Positions 1-8,310 of a stretch of 14,709 nucleotides of DNA are shown here, piece by piece (within the stretch, counting starts at the first letter, position 1; the number at the start of each line of letters is the position of its first letter). Both the position numbers and the translations under genes were made by a program. This DNA comes from Chromatiales bacterium (GTDB lineage Bacteria > Pseudomonadota > Gammaproteobacteria > SZUA-152). Where the stretch lies: the NCBI GenBank assembly GCA_026999335.1, contig JALTPW010000065.1, positions 1-14,709 of the forward strand, read 5' to 3'. The notes beneath the pieces are model-generated. The model made no database searches, was not told the origin of the DNA, and was given only the letters and a program-made list of their open reading frames with translations.

Positions 1-387
1 ACCGCCGGGCAGCGGCCGGGCGGCCTCGAAGTCGAGCCGGATCAGCTGCTGATGGCGGCTGAGCACACGCAGCTTGGTAATGGTGGCCATGCCAGTGCGA
101 TGCAGCTTGGGGGTGACGCCTTCCCAACCGCTCAGCAAGGACTCCAGGGCCGCACCCGCTTCGTCTTCGCCCACCAGACCCAGCACCGAGGCCCGGCCAC
201 CCAGGGCGGCGATGCCCAAGGCCACGTTGCCGGCACCCCCGGGGCGTTCCTCGACCTCCACCACCCGCACCACCGGCACCGGGGCCTCGGGTGAGATACG
301 CGAGGTGTCACCGGACCAGTAGCGGTCGAGCAGAACGTCACCCGCGACCAGGACGCGGGCCGAAGAAAAATCAGGCAGTTGAAACAT
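1..387 (-). CDS. hldE: HldE, bifunctional heptose kinase/adenylyltransferase (N-terminal 129 residues, cut by window edge)
   Basis: HldE phosphorylates D-glycero-beta-D-manno-heptose 7-phosphate with its ribokinase-like N-terminal domain, then adenylylates heptose 1-phosphate with its C-terminal domain, in the cytoplasmic ADP-heptose pathway for LPS core. Only the first 129 codons are here; the reading frame is open to base 1. Visible landmarks are the first beta strand RVLVAGDVLLDRYW (residues 11-24), the sugar-binding GGAGNVA motif (50-56) and TKLRVLSRHQQLIRLDFE (104-121), all typical of HldE kinase domains. The ATG at 387-385 is chosen because MFQLPDFSSARVLVAGD matches the usual family start; no strong Shine-Dalgarno sequence precedes it. 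It lies 63 bases downstream of a glycosyltransferase on the same strand, so it is probably the last visible gene of that operon. Whether the adenylyltransferase domain is fused, as in HldE, cannot be seen. Confidence 0.93.
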   Translation of the reverse strand, partial: MFQLPDFSSARVLVAGDVLLDRYWSGDTSRISPEAPVPVVRVVEVEERPGGAGNVALGIAALGGRASVLGLVGEDEAGAALESLLSGWEGVTPKLHRTGMATITKLRVLSRHQQLIRLDFEAARPLPGG

Positions 388-397
388 GGCTTCCCAA

Positions 398-427
398 GGG
401 TCGGTGAGAAAAGGGACAGTGAGAAAA
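398..427. repeat. Two adjacent 15-base direct repeats upstream of hldE
   Basis: Bases 398-412 and 413-427 are head-to-tail copies (GGGTCGGTGAGAAAA and GGGACAGTGAGAAAA on the plus strand) that agree at 13 of 15 positions. They fill much of the 63-base gap between the glycosyltransferase stop and the hldE start. Slippage is the simplest origin. No function is evident. Confidence 0.5.
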
Positions 428-450
428 TTTGGATGCTATCACAGAGCGAC

Positions 451-1521
451 TCAGCGCAAACGATGCAACAGCTCGTCATACAGGGAAAGATAACTTTCAA
501 CTACCGCAGCGCGGCCATATCGACCGCCAGCCACCGCGCGGCCAGCAGCGGCGATCTGCCGCCGTGCTGGCTCGTCCAGCAGCAGGGTTCGCAGGGCCTC
601 GGCCATGCGCGGCGGCTCTTCGCAAGGCACCAACACGCCACTCTCGTCCGGGCTGATCAACTCCAGGGCACCGTGGCTGGCGGTGGAGAGCACTGGCCGA
701 GCGTGGCTCCAGGCCTCGAGGATGACGTTACCCAGGGGCTCGTGACGCGAGGGGCAAACAAAGACTTCGGCCAATTGATAGACCAACGCCGGATCACGCT
801 GCCAACCGGCCCAGTGCACGCGGGATTGCAAGCCAAGGGCACGGGTCTGCTCGTGCAAAGACTCACTCAGGGGGCCGTCGCCGGCGATGAGCAGGTGCAG
901 GGGCCGTCCCTCCAATTCGGCGGGCAGGCGAGCGAAGGCATCCAGCAGATCCTGAAACCCCTTCTTCTCCACCAGCCGGCCGACACCGGAGATCACCCGG
1001 GCGTCGGCGGGGATGCCAAAGCATGTCCGCGCCGCGGCCAGATCGGCCTCGGCCGGAGACGGCACAAGATCGACGAAATTGTGGATGTGAAAGACCCGCT
1101 CGGCGGGAAAGCCCGCCTTGCGCAGGTAGTCGCAGATAGCGGTGGTGTTACCCACCCAGGCCTCGGCGTGACGGTAACCGTCCAATTTATAGAAACCGCC
1201 CAGGCGCGCGATGTGCACCGGGCCGCGCCCCTTGAGGCGGGTCAGGCGCGTGGCGCGGCCCATGTAAGTCTGCACGATGTCGGGACGCAGCTCTCGTACC
1301 AGGCGGCGGATGGCCCAGCGTGAGGGCAGATCCAGCACGTTACGCAAGGGTACCGCATGGTGGTCGATCTCCGGCCCCAGTTCCGGCATCACCATGCCAC
1401 CGGGACGACTCACGGCAGCCACCGGCTGGCCAACCTCGTGCAGGGCATGTACCAGGCGCACAAAGAAACGCTCGGCGCCGCCGAAGCCGCCGCTGCCGAT
1501 GATGTGCAGGCTGGAGGTCAT
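451..1521 (-). CDS. GT4-family glycosyltransferase (LPS locus)
   Basis: This 356-residue protein is a GT-B fold, family 4 retaining glycosyltransferase, expected to move a sugar from a nucleotide donor to a growing LPS glycan at the cytoplasmic face of the inner membrane. The N-terminal acceptor domain opens with a glycine-rich loop, IGSGGFGGAER (8-18). The donor domain starts near GVGRLVEKKGF (179-189), followed by LLIAGDGPL (210-218). The E-x7-E motif is intact: E261 and E269 in EPLGNVILE. Length is normal for the family. The ATG at 1521 overlaps the upstream glycosyltransferase stop by 4 bases (ATGA), so translation is probably coupled. No signal peptide or membrane segment is visible. The donor and linkage cannot be read from the sequence; a heptose, hexose or HexNAc transferase is possible. 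Confidence 0.88.
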   Translation of the reverse strand: MTSSLHIIGSGGFGGAERFFVRLVHALHEVGQPVAAVSRPGGMVMPELGPEIDHHAVPLRNVLDLPSRWAIRRLVRELRPDIVQTYMGRATRLTRLKGRGPVHIARLGGFYKLDGYRHAEAWVGNTTAICDYLRKAGFPAERVFHIHNFVDLVPSPAEADLAAARTCFGIPADARVISGVGRLVEKKGFQDLLDAFARLPAELEGRPLHLLIAGDGPLSESLHEQTRALGLQSRVHWAGWQRDPALVYQLAEVFVCPSRHEPLGNVILEAWSHARPVLSTASHGALELISPDESGVLVPCEEPPRMAEALRTLLLDEPARRQIAAAGRAVAGGRYGRAAVVESYLSLYDELLHRLR

Positions 1522-2627
1522 ACTATTTTGCTCGAAATCAGTTCACGGTAGATAGCCAGGTTACCCTGCACCATGCTGTCGATGGAAAATTCGCGCTCCA
1601 CCAGCGCACGACCGCATCGGCCCATCGCACGCGCCCGTTCTGGGGCCTGCAGCAGCTCGATGACACGGCCTCGCAGGCCGGCCATATCACCCACCGGCAG
1701 CAGATAACCGTTTTCGCCCTCACGCACGATCTCGGGGATACCGCCGGCGGGAAAAGCAACAATGGGCACGCCGCAGGCAGCGGCCTGCAACAGGGAGACG
1801 CCAAGACCTTCCATCTCTGCCGGATGTACCACCAGGTCGAGACAGGGTAGCAGGCGTTCGAGGTCATCACGAAAACCGGCGAAGTGTACTTGTTCCGTCA
1901 GCCCAGCCCGCTCAACCTCCGTGCGCAACGCCATCTCCAGCGGCCCTCGACCAAAGAACACCACCTGTACACCTGGCACGGCATCGAGGATGCCGGGCAG
2001 GGCCTCGAGCAGATAGCGGTGCCCCTTGCGGGCGATGAGCTGGGCCACTACCGCCAGCACAGGCCCCTCACCAGCCAGACCCAGTTCATGACCGAACAGT
2101 GCACGGTCGACACAACCGGGGCGATAACGTTCAGTGTCCACGGCACTGTGTACACAGGTCACCCGCGCCGGGGCTAGCCCCTCATTAATGAGCACCTGGC
2201 GGATGCCCTCGGAGATGCTCACCACCCGGTGATAGAGACGGTATTTGAGGCCTACCCAGGCACGTGGCTCGGGGTTGTCGACACGCCGGGTGAGGATCAC
2301 CGGCACCCCAGCCAAACGTGCCGCGATGCCGCCCCACAGGTCGGCGCCGCGGCGGCTGTGCAGGTGCACCAGGCTGGGCCGTTCACGGCGAATAATGTGC
2401 CGCAGACGAAACACCAGGCCGAGGTCGGCGTCCCCCCCCATGGGGGTTTCGATCACCTTCGCGCCGGTCTCGCGCGCGGCGGCGGCCACGGCACTGCCCT
2501 CGGGGCAGACCAGGATATTGCGCACCCCCTCGACCTGCAGGCCGTGCAACAGATAGACCACCTGCAGAGCACCACCGTAAAGATGGCGGCCAGCCTCCAC
2601 GTGCAGCACCGTCAACGGGGCGCTCAC
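1518..2627 (-). CDS. GT4-family glycosyltransferase with Gln at the second E-x7-E position
   Basis: This 369-residue GT-B glycosyltransferase has the two-domain plan of family 4. Its N-terminal domain opens LTVLHVEAGRHLYGGA (5-20), and VHLHSRRGADLWGG (87-100) follows. The donor domain contains VVAQLIARKGHRYLLEA (193-209), with the basic RKG motif, and FFGRGPL (224-230). At the usual E-x7-E site the sequence is E273-GLGVSLL-Q281, so the second acidic residue is replaced by glutamine. I believe this is a subclade feature rather than damage, because the surrounding block is well kept. The start is GTG at 2627, supported by a GGGAG Shine-Dalgarno sequence about 8 bases upstream and by a 4-base GTGA overlap with the heptosyltransferase gene. 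It is the middle gene of a tightly coupled set and presumably acts on the LPS core; acceptor and donor are unknown. Confidence 0.87.
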   Translation of the reverse strand: MSAPLTVLHVEAGRHLYGGALQVVYLLHGLQVEGVRNILVCPEGSAVAAAARETGAKVIETPMGGDADLGLVFRLRHIIRRERPSLVHLHSRRGADLWGGIAARLAGVPVILTRRVDNPEPRAWVGLKYRLYHRVVSISEGIRQVLINEGLAPARVTCVHSAVDTERYRPGCVDRALFGHELGLAGEGPVLAVVAQLIARKGHRYLLEALPGILDAVPGVQVVFFGRGPLEMALRTEVERAGLTEQVHFAGFRDDLERLLPCLDLVVHPAEMEGLGVSLLQAAACGVPIVAFPAGGIPEIVREGENGYLLPVGDMAGLRGRVIELLQAPERARAMGRCGRALVEREFSIDSMVQGNLAIYRELISSKIV

Positions 2628-3673
2628 GCCAACAGCTCCCGGGCATTATTCAGCACCTCGTCCACGCCGATCTCTCGCAGGCAGGTAAAAGCACCGTCGC
2701 AAGTGGGGCGGCGACGGCAAGGCGAGCAGTCGAGGGCCTTATAAAGAATGCGGGTGTTGTCGCGACCGGTATCCAGATAGGGACAGGTAGAGCCGAAGAT
2801 GGCGATGGTGGGCACGGCGAAGGCGATGCCCATGTGCATCAGGCCGGTATCCACGCCCACCAGCAGGCGGGCGCGGCTGATCAGCGCGGCGGCCTGCGAC
2901 AGAGAGGTCTCGCCCGTCATGTCGATGATCCCCGCCTCGCCAGCGGCAATGCGGCCGGCGGCCTCACGGTCGCCGGGCCCACCCAGCATCACCACCGGCA
3001 GATCCAGCTCGGCACACAGACACGCCGCCAGCGGCGACCAGCGCGATTCGACCCAGTGTTTCTGCGGGCGGGTGGTGAAGGGACAGATCACCGCATAACC
3101 CGGCTGCAGGCCATGCTTGGCAATAAAATCATCGACAAAACACGCGTCCCCGGCGGACAGGGCCAGATCCATCTCGAAGGACTCAGTATTCAGCCCCAGG
3201 GCCTCGGCCATGCGCCGGTACTCGGAGCCGATGCGCTTGTCGCCCCGGGGCTTGTCCACCACCCGTGTCATCAGCCGCGCACTGCCCTCGCGTGAACCCA
3301 GGCCGACGCGCTCCACCGCCCCCGTCATCCACGCCAGCAGGCCGCTCTTCATCAGACCCTGAATATCCAACACCAGATCGAAGCCCCGCGCCCGCAGCTC
3401 GCGACGAAAGACCCGCACCGCTTTCAACAACTGTCCATAGCGCCTCTCGCGCCACAGTCGCTGCCACTCACCGCGCGGCCAGACGATGACCTCGTCGAGA
3501 CGCGGATTGGCCGCCAGCAATGACACCGCCTCCGCCTGCACCAGCCAGGCGATATGCGCCTCAGGGTATCTGTCGCGCAGGGCACGGATCAGCGGCGAGG
3601 CCATCACCACGTCGCCGATGGCGCTGAGACGGACGATAAGAATGCGTTTGCCGGCTGTCGAGAGAATCACCAC
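2624..3673 (-). CDS. GT9-family ADP-heptose:LPS heptosyltransferase
   Basis: GT9 enzymes transfer L-glycero-D-manno-heptose from ADP-heptose to Kdo or to a previous heptose in the inner core. This 349-residue protein has the N-terminal ILIVRLSAIGDVVMASPLI block (11-29) with Asp21, the WaaC-like DIQGLMKSGLLA stretch (103-114), the donor-domain CPFTTRPQKHW (197-207) and the VGVDTGLMHMG motif (272-282). A four-cysteine cluster (C316, C319, C325, C331) resembles the CSPC...C...C tail of GT9 proteins. The QGL-K-S stretch leans toward heptosyltransferase I, but WaaC, WaaF and WaaQ types cannot be separated safely, so no symbol is given. The start is GTG at 3673, the second of two codon choices at the edge of the divergent spacer; Val2 is also GTG and no strong Shine-Dalgarno decides it. 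It is first in the minus-strand operon ending in hldE, which supplies its donor substrate. Confidence 0.9.
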   Translation of the reverse strand: MVILSTAGKRILIVRLSAIGDVVMASPLIRALRDRYPEAHIAWLVQAEAVSLLAANPRLDEVIVWPRGEWQRLWRERRYGQLLKAVRVFRRELRARGFDLVLDIQGLMKSGLLAWMTGAVERVGLGSREGSARLMTRVVDKPRGDKRIGSEYRRMAEALGLNTESFEMDLALSAGDACFVDDFIAKHGLQPGYAVICPFTTRPQKHWVESRWSPLAACLCAELDLPVVMLGGPGDREAAGRIAAGEAGIIDMTGETSLSQAAALISRARLLVGVDTGLMHMGIAFAVPTIAIFGSTCPYLDTGRDNTRILYKALDCSPCRRRPTCDGAFTCLREIGVDEVLNNARELLA

Positions 3674-3773
3674 TGGATTGAATCCACGAAAGATAAATCA
3701 AGGTTTTTTTGCTGTAGGGTGCGCGCGCACTATATCATTCGCCCTCCCGTAGTGACACGAAGTAGACCGCCGC
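3674..3773. promoter_or_regulatory. Divergent intergenic promoter region between heptosyltransferase and O-antigen ligase genes
   Basis: These 100 bases separate two divergently transcribed LPS operons, so at least one promoter must lie here or inside the neighbouring genes. The best plus-strand candidate is TTGCTG (3709-3714), a 16-base spacer and TATATC (3731-3736), ending about 37 bases before the ATG at 3774. The -35 match is poor. A T-tract at 3704-3710 and a GCGCGCGC run at 3721-3728 flank it. For the minus strand the same AT patch reads TATAGT but has no convincing -35. No operator palindrome is obvious. Confidence 0.4.
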
Positions 3774-5144
3774 ATGAATTCAGTCCCGGCACAGAAGCAT
3801 CATTCTTTCGCCACCTTCTGGCCTGCTGAATGGCGCATACGCCTCGGTCTTTTTGGCCTCCTGCTGTTTGCCTTCTCCGCCTGGTTCGGCCCCGCCCCGG
3901 CCAATATTGCCCTGGCTCTGATGCTCGCCGCCGCCCTCATGGAATGGCGCCAGAGCTGGCACGTCTTTCGCCACGACCTCATATTCTGGCCCACGCTGAT
4001 TCTGCTGGGCTACATCTTCCTGCGCGCCGCCCTCGCCGCCCAGGAGATGCCCGAGCTGGCGGAGGAACAGTGGAAGACCGCCTGGAATTTCGCCTCCCTG
4101 GGCCTGTTCCTGCTACCGGCCTACTGGCTCGCCCGCTGTCCCGACAAGCGGGGCTGGGTACTGGCTCTTGCCGTGGCGGGACTGATCATTGGCCTGGGTC
4201 TGAATCAGGACTGGTCGAAATGGGAACTGATGCTGCAAGGACAGCGCTCCGGGGCAGAGAAATGGCACTATTCCATCATGGGGCTGTACGCTGTTACGGC
4301 TCTGCTGGGACTATTGCTGTTCGCCCCGCGACTTTTGTATCAACAGCAATCACGACGCCTCAAAACTGCCGTGACGATTGCCTGGCTCGTCTGCACTATC
4401 ATCATCGTACATGCCTTCATCGTCAGCCAGACACGCGCCGTCTGGTTCGCCGCACCTCTGGTTTTCCCTCCCATCTTCTTTTTCTTCATCCGTGGCTGGC
4501 TCAAGGCTCACCCGGATTTTTCTCGTAAAAAACTGGCTCTGGTAGCCATTGCCGGCGTTACGCTCATCAGCGGAGTTTTTGTCGCCAACTTCGAGACCAT
4601 CAGCAAGCGGGCTACCCAGGAAGGTGCCGTCTATGAAGGCATTTCCAAGCTCGAAGAACTCAGTACGGAAAGTGTTGCCAAGCTGGTGCCCCAATCATCC
4701 TTCGGCGCCCGTTTCTGGCTCCTCAGTTACGGCCTGGAGCTGTGGAAAGAGCGTCCATGGCTCGGCTGGGGGCCCGGCACCAGCAGCACCCGTGATCTGG
4801 CGCCCCTGCGGGATCGTCAGGATCTGGTGGTGTTCTGGCACCTGCATAACGGCTATCTGGAAGTGTTGTACCGCTTTGGTCTGGTCGGCGCCGTGCTCTT
4901 CGCCCTACCCCTGCTGCTCGTCATCCGCGCCACCTACCGGGCCCATCGGCGGGGAGAGATACCCGATGACCTCTACCTGCTGCTCGCCGGCGCCCTCTTC
5001 CTGACCCTGATCTGGAACCTGACCACGGTTCGCCTGGACAAGTTCGACTACCGCGTCTACTGGTACTTCCTCGCCGGTATCGCCTATGCCAGTACTATCC
5101 GGCAATCGCTGGCCAGCTACCGGAAACACCTGACAAGCACATGA
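3774..5144 (+). CDS. O-antigen ligase/polymerase family (Wzy_C-type) polytopic membrane protein
   Basis: This 456-residue protein is largely hydrophobic, with about ten to twelve predicted membrane segments. The first runs from about residue 23 to 37, others lie near 42-56, 70-88, 108-120, 128-143, 168-185, 200-218, 224-239 and 253-270, and the last ones near 369-386, 399-416 and 428-440. A long periplasmic loop lies at about 271-368. In and near it are the family hallmarks: SQTRAVW with Arg221 at a membrane edge, LGWGPGTSS (330-338) and HLHNGYLEVLYRFGLVG with His358. Arg and His in these places are needed in WaaL ligases, which transfer undecaprenol-linked glycan to lipid A-core in the periplasm. 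Wzy polymerases share the fold, so ligase is favoured only by its place in a core locus. It is the first gene of the plus-strand operon and overlaps the next gene by 4 bases (ATGA). Confidence 0.85.
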   Translation: MNSVPAQKHHSFATFWPAEWRIRLGLFGLLLFAFSAWFGPAPANIALALMLAAALMEWRQSWHVFRHDLIFWPTLILLGYIFLRAALAAQEMPELAEEQWKTAWNFASLGLFLLPAYWLARCPDKRGWVLALAVAGLIIGLGLNQDWSKWELMLQGQRSGAEKWHYSIMGLYAVTALLGLLLFAPRLLYQQQSRRLKTAVTIAWLVCTIIIVHAFIVSQTRAVWFAAPLVFPPIFFFFIRGWLKAHPDFSRKKLALVAIAGVTLISGVFVANFETISKRATQEGAVYEGISKLEELSTESVAKLVPQSSFGARFWLLSYGLELWKERPWLGWGPGTSSTRDLAPLRDRQDLVVFWHLHNGYLEVLYRFGLVGAVLFALPLLLVIRATYRAHRRGEIPDDLYLLLAGALFLTLIWNLTTVRLDKFDYRVYWYFLAGIAYASTIRQSLASYRKHLTST

Positions 5145-6238
5145 GTCACCACATCCAGCTCTGCATCTTTGTCCCCGAGTGGGACAACGGCGGTGTCGAA
5201 CGCATGATGGCCAATCTGATGCGCGGAATGGCAGCTCATGGCGTCACGGTGGATCTGCTGCAAAACACCGGCAACGACCACTATCTCGAAGATCTCCCCA
5301 CAGGCATCCGGCGCCTGCAACTGGGGGCCGGCAAGCCGCATCAGTTGCTGGACAGAGTACGGCAATACCTGCTGGATACCCGACCCGAGTGCCTGCTTTC
5401 CGCCAAGGACACCAGCCATGACCTGGCCCTGAGTGCACGACGTAGCGCCGCTGTCGACACCCGCGTCTATCTGCGTTTTGCCAGCAACATCAGTCAAAAA
5501 TACGCCCACCGCAATGCCGCCAAACGTTGGTGGATACGGCACGGGCTACGCCGCAGTTGCCAGCGGGCAGACGGCCTGCTGGCCGTCTCACAAGGCGTGG
5601 CGAAGGACATCCGCGCCCTCACCGGCCAGCCCGTGCAGGCCCTGCCCAACCCCGCCATCACCCCGGAGCTTGCTGCCCGGGCCAGGGAGCCGGTGCCACA
5701 TCCCTGGCTGGAGAATCACGCGATTCCCGTGATCCTCGGCGCCGGGCGTCTGGGACGGGCGAAGAATTTCGCCCTGCTCATCAAGGCCTTTGCCCGTCTG
5801 CATCGGGAACGCCGCTGCCGGCTGATCATTCTGGGAGAAGGACGACAGCGCGAGCGCCTGCTGCGACAGGCGGAAAAGCTGGGCGTGGCCGATGATGTCT
5901 CACTGCCTGGCTACACCGACAACCCCTTCGCCTGGCTGGCCCGGGCCAACGTGTTCGCTCTCTCCTCCAATTGGGAGGGCAGTCCCAACATCCTGGTCGA
6001 GGCCCTGGCACTCGGCACGCCCGCCGTCTCCACGGACTGCCCCAGCGGCCCGCGCGAGATCCTCGCCGATGGCCGCTACGGCCCCTTGGTGCCCATGGGC
6101 GATACGGCATCGCTTGCCACAGCACTGAAACAAACACTCGACGCCCCCTTATCCGCTGGGCACTTGAAACAGGCCACACGCCCCTACACCCTGGAGGCCA
6201 GTACTCAGGCCTATCTACAGTCAATGGCATTGACTTAG
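5141..6238 (+). CDS. GT4-family glycosyltransferase, paralogue of the one at 8453
   Basis: This 365-residue GT-B enzyme shows the family 4 pattern: acceptor-domain opening VPEWDNGGVERMMANL (11-26), donor domain from about residue 195 with LGAGRLGRAKNF (199-210), LIILGEGRQRERL (228-240) and an intact E-x7-E (E279, E287) in WEGSPNILVEALALGTP. The next block, STDCPSGPRE (297-306), is shared nearly word for word with the enzyme encoded at 8453-9583, and the two proteins align almost without gaps, so they are duplicates. The start ATG overlaps the ligase stop; the family N-terminus (HIQLCIFVPEWDNGG) supports it. It presumably adds a sugar to the glycan handled by the ligase gene before it. Donor specificity is unknown. 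No membrane anchor or signal is visible, as expected for a peripheral cytoplasmic enzyme. Confidence 0.88.
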   Translation: MSHHIQLCIFVPEWDNGGVERMMANLMRGMAAHGVTVDLLQNTGNDHYLEDLPTGIRRLQLGAGKPHQLLDRVRQYLLDTRPECLLSAKDTSHDLALSARRSAAVDTRVYLRFASNISQKYAHRNAAKRWWIRHGLRRSCQRADGLLAVSQGVAKDIRALTGQPVQALPNPAITPELAARAREPVPHPWLENHAIPVILGAGRLGRAKNFALLIKAFARLHRERRCRLIILGEGRQRERLLRQAEKLGVADDVSLPGYTDNPFAWLARANVFALSSNWEGSPNILVEALALGTPAVSTDCPSGPREILADGRYGPLVPMGDTASLATALKQTLDAPLSAGHLKQATRPYTLEASTQAYLQSMALT

Positions 6239-6270
6239 GGCTTTATTAACAGACGACAGGCGGACAGACC

Positions 6271-8091
6271 ATGTGCGGCATAGCCGGCTTCTATCATTTC
6301 CACGTCAATAACGGTGCAGCGGACAGGCTCCAGCGCATGGCCACGGCCCTACACCATCGTGGCCCGGACGACAGCGGCGTCTATCTGCGCGGCAACCTGG
6401 GCCTAACGCACACGCGGCTGTCCATCATCGACCTCGAGGGCGGCCATCAGCCACTGTTCGATAACCAGCGCGGCCTGGCTCTGGTGGCCAATGGCGAAAT
6501 CTATAACTATGTCGAGCTGCGCGAGGCGCTGATCGCGGCCGGCCACCGTTTCAGCACCCATTCCGACTGCGAGACCATCCTGCAGGCCTACGCCAAACAC
6601 GACCGCAATTTCCTGCCGCAGCTGCGCGGCATGTTCGCCTTCGCCCTGCATGACGCACGCGAAGGCACCCTGACCCTGGCCCGTGACCGCCTCGGCATCA
6701 AACCGCTGTTCTATGCCGAAACCGCCGATGGCATCGCCTTCGCCTCGGAGATCAAGGCCCTGCTGGCGCTGCTGCCGACGCCACCAGCCATCAATCCGCG
6801 TGCCCTGGTACAGTACCTGCAAAGCCAGTTCAACAGCGGCGAGGAGACCATTTTCGAAGGCATCCGCCGCCTGCCACCGGGCACCGCCCTGCGCATCGAC
6901 GCCAAAGGGCGCATCGAACGCTGGCGCTACTGGTCGGCACTGGACGTAGAACCCCGCCAGTGCAGCTTCGAGGAGGCGGCACGCGACTTCGACGAGCTAA
7001 TGGACAGCGCCATGCACGAGCATATGCGCTCGGACGTGCCCTTCGGCCTGTTCCTCTCCGGCGGCGTCGACTCCGCCATCCTCCTGGCCATGCTCGACCG
7101 CTACCAGGACAAACCCATCCGCAGTTTCTCCGTGGGCTTCAGCGGTGCGCGTCTGAATGACGAGCTGAACGATGCCGAACAGATCGCGCAACGATTCCGC
7201 ACCGACCACACATCGCTCAAACTGGATCAACAGGCGGTGTTCCAGCGCCTGGTGCACACGGTGTGGAGCGCCGACGACCTGATGCGCGACTATGCCAGCC
7301 TGCCCACCGACCTCCTCGCCCAGCACGCCAGCCGGGAACTGAAAGTGGTGTTCACCGGCGAGGGCGGCGACGAGGTGTTCGCCGGCTACGGCCGCTATCG
7401 CAAGTCCGCCCTGCAGCGCTGGGCGAAGAACCTGATCACCCCCGGTTCCGGCGGCTTCCGCACCCGTGGCCACTGGCGCAGGCCCTGGCCGGATCGGGTC
7501 TTCGGGCCCGAACTGCAGGCCGCCAAGGCAGCCGTGCGCGAGCCCTTCACCCAGGCCTGGCAAGCCACGCCGCACAGCTGGAATGACGTGCAGCGCAGCC
7601 AGTACGTCGATCTCACCACCGCCCTGCCCGACAACCTGCTGGTCAAGGCCGACCGCATGCTGATGGGCTTCGGCCTGGAGGGACGGGTGCCGTTCCTCGA
7701 CCATCGCATCGTCGAGTTCGGCCTGTCGCTGCCGAGTGAACTGAAAATCAAGCCCGGCCAGGGCAAACTGTTCCTCAAGCGCTGGGCCGAGCAGTACCTG
7801 CCCCACGATCATCTGTACCGTAAAAAACGCGGCTTTCATGTGCCGGTGGGTGACTGGTTGCAGGGTGACTTCCTCGCCGGCCTGGTCGAAAAACTGCCGC
7901 ACAACCCGGCTATCCGCCAATGGTTCCGCGCCGAGGGCGTGGAGCAGATGCTCGCCGCCCAATGCGCCGGCAAGGACGCCAGCCGCGAGATCTGGGGGCT
8001 GATGCAGTTCGCCATCTGGCACCGGCTGTTCATCGAAGAGCCGGGACGGGTGCCGGCGGCGGAAGAGGATCCGCTGGCGTGGATCAGCTGA
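6271..8091 (+). CDS. asnB: AsnB-type glutamine-dependent amidotransferase (asparagine synthetase family)
   Basis: This 606-residue enzyme has both halves of class B asparagine synthetases. The N-terminal class II glutamine amidotransferase has the nucleophile Cys2 (MCGIAGF) exposed after Met removal, RLSIID (49-54), NGEIYNY (74-80) and SDCE (98-101). The C-terminal synthetase domain has the ATP pyrophosphatase loop SGGVDS (263-268) and GEGGDEVFAGY (363-373). The reaction is ammonia from glutamine plus an AMP-activated carboxylate. In canonical enzymes the substrate is aspartate. Here the segment before GEGGDE reads SADDLMRDYASLPT (333-346) rather than the common DEP-type block, and the gene lies between two paralogous glycosyltransferase genes, so it may amidate a sugar acid or another glycan component. 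That is inference; asparagine supply remains possible. The start is 33 bases after the previous stop, with AGGCGGA about 8 bases before the ATG. Confidence 0.88.
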   Translation: MCGIAGFYHFHVNNGAADRLQRMATALHHRGPDDSGVYLRGNLGLTHTRLSIIDLEGGHQPLFDNQRGLALVANGEIYNYVELREALIAAGHRFSTHSDCETILQAYAKHDRNFLPQLRGMFAFALHDAREGTLTLARDRLGIKPLFYAETADGIAFASEIKALLALLPTPPAINPRALVQYLQSQFNSGEETIFEGIRRLPPGTALRIDAKGRIERWRYWSALDVEPRQCSFEEAARDFDELMDSAMHEHMRSDVPFGLFLSGGVDSAILLAMLDRYQDKPIRSFSVGFSGARLNDELNDAEQIAQRFRTDHTSLKLDQQAVFQRLVHTVWSADDLMRDYASLPTDLLAQHASRELKVVFTGEGGDEVFAGYGRYRKSALQRWAKNLITPGSGGFRTRGHWRRPWPDRVFGPELQAAKAAVREPFTQAWQATPHSWNDVQRSQYVDLTTALPDNLLVKADRMLMGFGLEGRVPFLDHRIVEFGLSLPSELKIKPGQGKLFLKRWAEQYLPHDHLYRKKRGFHVPVGDWLQGDFLAGLVEKLPHNPAIRQWFRAEGVEQMLAAQCAGKDASREIWGLMQFAIWHRLFIEEPGRVPAAEEDPLAWIS

Positions 8092-8120
8092 TGCTCAGCC
8101 GGCTGTTTGGCGCGGATTCC

Positions 8121-8243
8121 GTAGAGTGGGCACGGCCCATCAATCGTCACACACAGACTTCCCCGGCGGGCCGTACTCACCCTGTAAACCGTACCCGTCA
8201 ACCATCACGCGCGCACCTCCCCGGAGGACTGTGCCCAGCCTAC
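8121..8243. repeat. Imperfect inverted repeat with GTAG-TGGGCAC arms
   Basis: The left arm GTAGAGTGGGCACGG (8121-8135) pairs with the right arm CTGTGCCCAGCCTAC (8229-8243) at 12 of 15 positions. The arms enclose 93 bases with no ORF. Elements with arms of this GTAGGnTGGGCA type are scattered in many proteobacterial intergenic regions and behave like small non-autonomous elements. No target-site duplication is evident. Confidence 0.6.
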
Positions 8244-8310
8244 AAGCTGCGACGAAGAGCGTTAGCCAAGCGGTGGCCAAGGTATTTCATCCATTCCGTG
8301 GACTTGTCTC

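Noticed and set aside
379..1323. A 314-codon open frame on the plus strand
   Set aside because: It lies antisense to the clear GT4 glycosyltransferase and overlaps the hldE start; its translation is rich in Gly, Gln and Ala with no family motif. It is a shadow of GC-rich coding sequence.
6997..8022. A 341-codon open frame on the minus strand
   Set aside because: It is antisense to the well-supported asnB gene and has no recognisable domain or start signal.
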